Position numbers and translations under genes: made by a program
From: Streptococcus parasanguinis
GTDB lineage: Bacteria > Bacillota > Bacilli > Lactobacillales > Streptococcaceae
Assembly: GCA_905188195.1 (NCBI GenBank)
Contig: CAJJKY010000018.1
Location: 1-42,218 of the forward strand
Reading direction: 5' to 3'
Length of the DNA stretch: 42,218 nt
In this document: piece by piece, positions 39,250 through 42,218 of the stretch
Layout of the letters: every line of letters begins with the position of its first letter
Position numbering within the stretch: the stretch's first letter is position 1
The notes under the pieces: model-generated
Databases searched by the model: none
Told to the model about the DNA's origin: nothing
What the model saw: only the letters and a program-made list of their open reading frames with translations

Positions 39250-39287
39250 CCTCATCGAGGAACCGCTCCTTGATGAGGCTTTTTTTG
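39250..39287 (+). terminator. Terminator before the LysM gene
   Basis: CCTCATCGAGGA and TCCTTGATGAGG pair, followed by CTTTTTTT. It may be the terminator for the ATPase operon 375 bases upstream. Confidence 0.8.
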
Positions 39288-39322
39288 CGCCCTCGAACTC
39301 TTCTTCCAGGACCCTATTTTTA

Positions 39323-39339
39323 TGTTACTAGTTTGTAAC
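39323..39339 (+). promoter_or_regulatory. WalR/VicR box
   Basis: TGTTAC-TAGTT-TGTAAC fits the streptococcal VicR consensus TGTWAH-N5-TGTWAH at every position. It is about 85 bases upstream of the -10 of the LysM gene. A further TGTTAC lies at 39361. Confidence 0.7.
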
Positions 39340-39422
39340 AATGTGACAAGAAAGACGAAATGTTACAAGAAAAATACAGTTTTGTTAAATAGCCAAAAAG
39401 GCCTTTTATTATTTTTAAATTG

Positions 39423-39431
39423 TGATAAGAT
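39423..39431 (+). promoter_or_regulatory. Extended -10 of the LysM gene
   Basis: TGATAAGAT is an extended -10 (TAAGAT 39426-39431) with no clear -35, as expected for an activated promoter. Confidence 0.5.
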
Positions 39432-39496
39432 AGTATGGTAGTTAATTTGTCCAAGAAAATCTTGAGCAAAAAAACAAAGAAAAAAGAGGATAAAAG

Positions 39497-40630
39497 ATGA
39501 AATTAAAAGTTAATACGAAAGCCTTGATCGCTTCAACAGTAGCTCTTGCAGTGATTCCCTTTACAAAAGCCACTGCAGAAACACTTGAAGATTGGGTAGC
39601 TCGCTCAGTAGATGAAATCAAACATGATATCCAACAAAGCGGTGAAAACCAACAAACTTATACCATCAAATATGGTGATACATTGAGTTCGATCGCAGAA
39701 GCGCTTGGAATCGATGTTCATGTGTTGGCAAACTTAAACAACATCAGCAACATGGATTTGATCTACCCAGGTACTGTATTGAAAACAACAGTAAATGATC
39801 AAAAAGAAGTAACTTCAGTTGAAATCCAAACTCCTCAAGCAGGTGCGACAGATGCAACCGTTGCAAGTGCTGACTTGACAACAAACCAAGTGACAGTTGA
39901 TGACCAAACAGTCGCTGTCAACGATTTGTCTAAACCAGTAAACGAAGATAATAAAGCTGTACCAGTTGCTCCAGCAGCAGAAACTCAAGAAGCCCCAGCG
40001 GAAGCTCCAGTAGTTGAAGTACCAGCAACAGAAACACCAGCACAACCAGCTGTTCCAGAAACACCAAACTACGGTGCTCCAGCTGTCAATGTTGAAGTAC
40101 AAAATCAAGAAGTAGCGCCAGCTGCTGCTCCTGAAGCTCCAGCAACTCCTGAAGCTCCAGCTGCTCCTCAATCTGCTCCAGTAGCAGAAGAAGCTCCAGC
40201 AGCACAACCAGCAGCAGAAACGACTGCAGCACCTGAAGTGCAACCAGTAGCATCAACTCCAACAACTGGTAATGCTATTCCAACTGATCCAAATCTTCAA
40301 CCTCAAGCGGAAGCTTTCCGTCAAGAAATTGCAGCGAAATTCGGTATCACAAACATCGGTGGTTACCGTGAAGGGGATCCAGAAGACCATGGTAAAGGAC
40401 TTGCAGTAGACGTGATGGTTCCAACAAATTCAGAGCTTGGAGATCAAGTTGCACAGTATGCGATTGATAACATGGACCGTGCAGGTATCTCATATATTAT
40501 CTGGAAACAACAATTCTACATGCCAGTAAATAACATTTACGGACCAGCTAATACATGGAACCAAATGCCGGACCGTGGTGGAGATACAGCAAACCACAAC
40601 GACCACGTACATATCTCATTTAACGGATAA
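39497..40630 (+). CDS. Secreted LysM protein of the Sip family
   Basis: This 377-residue exported protein has a signal peptide cut after KATA (residue 27), one LysM domain for peptidoglycan binding (54-97: YTIKYGDTLSSIAEALGI), a Pro/Ala/Glu-rich linker (about 115-265) and a C-terminal domain (about 275-377) like that of group B streptococcal Sip and pneumococcal SP_0107. That domain has HGKGLAVD (His298 to Asp305), which fits the HxxGxAxD zinc motif of M15 peptidases, and HNDHVH (367-372) near the end. It could be an active wall hydrolase. No LPXTG anchor. A VicR box upstream fits, as VicR controls the pneumococcal homologue. GAGGATAAAAG precedes the ATG. Confidence 0.9.
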   Translation: MKLKVNTKALIASTVALAVIPFTKATAETLEDWVARSVDEIKHDIQQSGENQQTYTIKYGDTLSSIAEALGIDVHVLANLNNISNMDLIYPGTVLKTTVNDQKEVTSVEIQTPQAGATDATVASADLTTNQVTVDDQTVAVNDLSKPVNEDNKAVPVAPAAETQEAPAEAPVVEVPATETPAQPAVPETPNYGAPAVNVEVQNQEVAPAAAPEAPATPEAPAAPQSAPVAEEAPAAQPAAETTAAPEVQPVASTPTTGNAIPTDPNLQPQAEAFRQEIAAKFGITNIGGYREGDPEDHGKGLAVDVMVPTNSELGDQVAQYAIDNMDRAGISYIIWKQQFYMPVNNIYGPANTWNQMPDRGGDTANHNDHVHISFNG

Positions 40631-40639
40631 TAAAACTTC

Positions 40640-40668
40640 GAACTAGGACAAGTGCCTAGTTCTTTTTT
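40640..40668 (+). terminator. Terminator of the LysM gene
   Basis: GAACTAGG and CCTAGTTC pair around ACAAGTG, then TTTTTT. Confidence 0.9.
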
Positions 40669-40677
40669 GTATGCACA

Positions 40678-40857
40678 AAAAAGAGGCTGGGACAAAAGTC
40701 CTAGCCTCTCAATTGTCTTTGGATTGTCGAGCAAGACGCAGTGGTTGAGTGGGCTCTACTACGCTGATTTCATCAGCTTTTACAGCCCTACTCAACTGTG
40801 CGGAGGTGGGACGACGAAATCGAATTCTAACGAATTACCGATTTCTGTCCCACTCTC
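40678..40857. repeat. Complete 180-bp structured repeat (three hairpins)
   Basis: Three hairpins follow one another. First GAGGCTGGGAC-AAAA-GTCCTAGCCTC (40683-40708); then GTTGAGTGGGCT with AGCCCTACTCAAC enclosing GCTGAT-TTC-ATCAGC (40743-40797); then GTGGGAC/GTCCCAC (40807-40854). The last 50 bases are the same as positions 1-50. Lying between two convergent genes, it may end transcription from both sides. Its even structure suggests a mobile or spread intergenic element. Confidence 0.8.
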
Positions 40858-40866
40858 AGACCATGT

Positions 40867-42036
40867 TTATAAGATTTTATCGACTTTTTCAACTTGATAG
40901 AGGGCGAATGCCATGATGAGGGTTAAGATCAGCAACATAAGGACCGCCGGTGTCCATGAGTGGAAGATTGATTTACTATACCCAAAGAGGATGGGACCAA
41001 AAGCAGCAAAGACGTAGCCTCCTGTTTGGGCAAGACCAGAAAGTTGAGCTGTCTTTTCAGGTGTACTGGATTTCATGGAGAAAGCGACCATGAGGTAAGG
41101 AAAGAGCGAACTAACGGAACTTCCTATCAGGGCATTGATGACGAGCCAGTAGAAGAAGTTGCTGGTTGGGATTAAGAGCATGGCTACTCCCAGAATCCCT
41201 GCTCCAACAACAATAGCAAGCATCAAGCGTCGATTGCGATCGGATAACCGTGTCGTTAAACTTGGGATCATCAAGGAGAATGGGAGACTGATCAAGGTGA
41301 ACACTGAGGCAAGTAGTCCAGATTCAACCTTTGAAAGGCCAGCTTGAACAGCCATGGTCGGAAGCCAAGTCATACTTGTGTAGAAAAGTAATGACTGCAA
41401 GCCTCCAAAAATCATGATAGCCCAGACATATTTATTGGTGTACCATTTGTTACTAGCTTCAGCAGTAGTAGCCTTTTTGAGACGGTGGTTGTAGCGAAGG
41501 TTAGGAATCCAGACGACCAAAGCAAGAACACACAAGGCTGTCAAGATGTTGACCAAACCTTGCCAAGAAGTGGCTTTGGTGATAGGAACTGCTACAGAAG
41601 AGGCGATCGCTGTGGACATCCCCATAAAAGTGATGTACAAAGTGGTCAGAATGCCTAGTTGGTGGGGTCTGTTTGCCTGAATGAGGCTTGGAAGCAGAAC
41701 ATTGAGAAAGGCAATACTTGCTCCAATTAAGATGGTTCCCAGATAGAGAAAGGGAAGATCGATAATCCGAATGGCAGATCCGATCGTCATTGCGATCAAA
41801 ACAAGAAAGAAGAGGCGCTCAATTCCTAATTTTTGAGCAAACTGAATCGCAAAAGGTGAGAAAATGGCAAAGGTAAGAAGGGGCAAGCTAGTCAATAGTC
41901 CCAGAGAGCTCACATCAACCCCCAAACCGGCTGCGATGTCAGACAAGACCGTCGGAAGTGTAGTAAATGGTGTTCGTAAAACAATCCCAAGCATAATGAT
42001 GCCCGGGACGAATAACATAGAATGTGTTTTTTTCAT
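40867..42036 (-). CDS. MFS transporter, CynX/NimT type
   Basis: This 389-residue protein has about twelve membrane helices and belongs to the major facilitator superfamily; the start (IIMLGIVLRTPFTTLPTVLSDIAAGLG) and the FAQKLGIERLFFLVLIAM loop are typical of the CynX/NimT group (cyanate, nitroimidazole). The substrate cannot be told from sequence. The ATG is preceded by GAGGAGGATTT. The gene ends next to the repeat at 40678-40857, whose hairpins would end its message. It is not connected with the neighbouring genes. Confidence 0.88.
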   Translation of the reverse strand: MKKTHSMLFVPGIIMLGIVLRTPFTTLPTVLSDIAAGLGVDVSSLGLLTSLPLLTFAIFSPFAIQFAQKLGIERLFFLVLIAMTIGSAIRIIDLPFLYLGTILIGASIAFLNVLLPSLIQANRPHQLGILTTLYITFMGMSTAIASSVAVPITKATSWQGLVNILTALCVLALVVWIPNLRYNHRLKKATTAEASNKWYTNKYVWAIMIFGGLQSLLFYTSMTWLPTMAVQAGLSKVESGLLASVFTLISLPFSLMIPSLTTRLSDRNRRLMLAIVVGAGILGVAMLLIPTSNFFYWLVINALIGSSVSSLFPYLMVAFSMKSSTPEKTAQLSGLAQTGGYVFAAFGPILFGYSKSIFHSWTPAVLMLLILTLIMAFALYQVEKVDKIL

Positions 42037-42064
42037 AAATCCTCCTCAGACAAAAATTCTCTTC

Positions 42065-42073
42065 ATTATAACA
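42065..42073 (-). promoter_or_regulatory. Extended -10 promoter of the MFS gene
   Basis: On the minus strand TGTTATAAT (TATAAT at 42065-42070), about 30 bases before the gene; no good -35. Confidence 0.55.
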
Positions 42074-42118
42074 TAGATCGAGCATAAATTGGAGTATTAG
42101 TACAAATGAAGGAGAAGG

Positions 42119-42218
42119 ACCGTAGTTTTCGTTTCGCTTGAACTGCGTCAGCGCACCTAAGCTCGCTGATGCTCGTAAAGAGAATAAGGACCGTAGTTCT
42201 CACTGTCGTTCGAACTGC
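42119..42218 (-). repeat. Inverted copies of the 70-bp repeat
   Basis: Read on the minus strand, GACGCAGTTCAAGCG...GAAAACTACGG and GCAGTTCGAACG...GAGAACTACGG are 71 bases apart, as in the array at 8055-8285. The window ends inside the second copy. Confidence 0.8.

Noticed and set aside
39815..40243. Cys/Trp/Ser-rich 142-codon frame opposite the LysM gene
   Set aside because: It is the reverse reading of the Pro/Ala/Glu-rich linker of the Sip-like protein, so its open state is a composition effect.

Overview
The window looks like a chromosome segment of an oral streptococcus of the mitis/sanguinis type; S. parasanguinis or a near relative would fit, but the species is a guess. The evidence is gene content and order: the bgaR / bgaC-gadVWEF-agaS-galM cluster, ruvB followed by a phosphatase, a MORN protein, an acyltransferase and adhE, and a sialic-acid locus beside a V-type ATPase operon are arrangements I know from streptococci. 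AAAGGAGG ribosome sites and extended -10 promoters also fit. No transposase, prophage, rRNA, tRNA or CRISPR array was seen.

Layout. 1-7.9 kb: a galactoside / amino-sugar operon (surface-type GH35 beta-galactosidase, mannose-family PTS, AgaS isomerase, aldose epimerase) with a divergent GntR repressor. 7.9-8.3 kb: a candidate CiaR-controlled small RNA (csRNA) and a tandem 70-bp repeat. 8.3-18.5 kb: housekeeping genes (ruvB, a nucleotidyltransferase, a low-molecular-weight tyrosine phosphatase, a MORN protein, an OatA-like O-acetyltransferase), then adhE, three small helical proteins of unknown role, and a zinc alcohol dehydrogenase. 18.6-20.6 kb: an AT-rich accessory block. 20.7-29.3 kb: a small membrane protein and the sialic-acid uptake and breakdown operon (nanE, satABC, yhcH, yesL-like, nanA, nanK) with a convergent RpiR regulator. 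29.5-38.9 kb: a complete V-type ATPase operon with an acetyltransferase gene inserted in it. 38.9-42.2 kb: structured repeats, a Sip-like LysM protein with a WalR/VicR box, and a CynX-type transporter.

The most interesting part is 18592-20559. It holds a ComR-like peptide-sensing regulator; a perfect palindrome containing GACATTTATGTC (which matches the core of ComR boxes) that overlaps the regulator's stop codon; a 16-codon hydrophobic peptide gene with a perfect ribosome site; a Sec-exported four-cysteine peptide of 107 residues; and a lipoprotein thioredoxin with a CPFC active site. I read this as a self-contained quorum-sensing circuit controlling a disulfide-bonded, Sec-secreted bacteriocin that carries its own oxidase. 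ComR paralogues that control bacteriocins are known in S. salivarius (ScuR, SarF), but I do not know of this particular combination being described.

Carbon control is a theme: catabolite-responsive (cre) sites lie on or near the promoters of adhE, the zinc alcohol dehydrogenase, the small membrane protein, nanE and rpiR. The NtpK rotor keeps the sodium-binding residues known from Enterococcus hirae, so the ATPase is probably a sodium pump.
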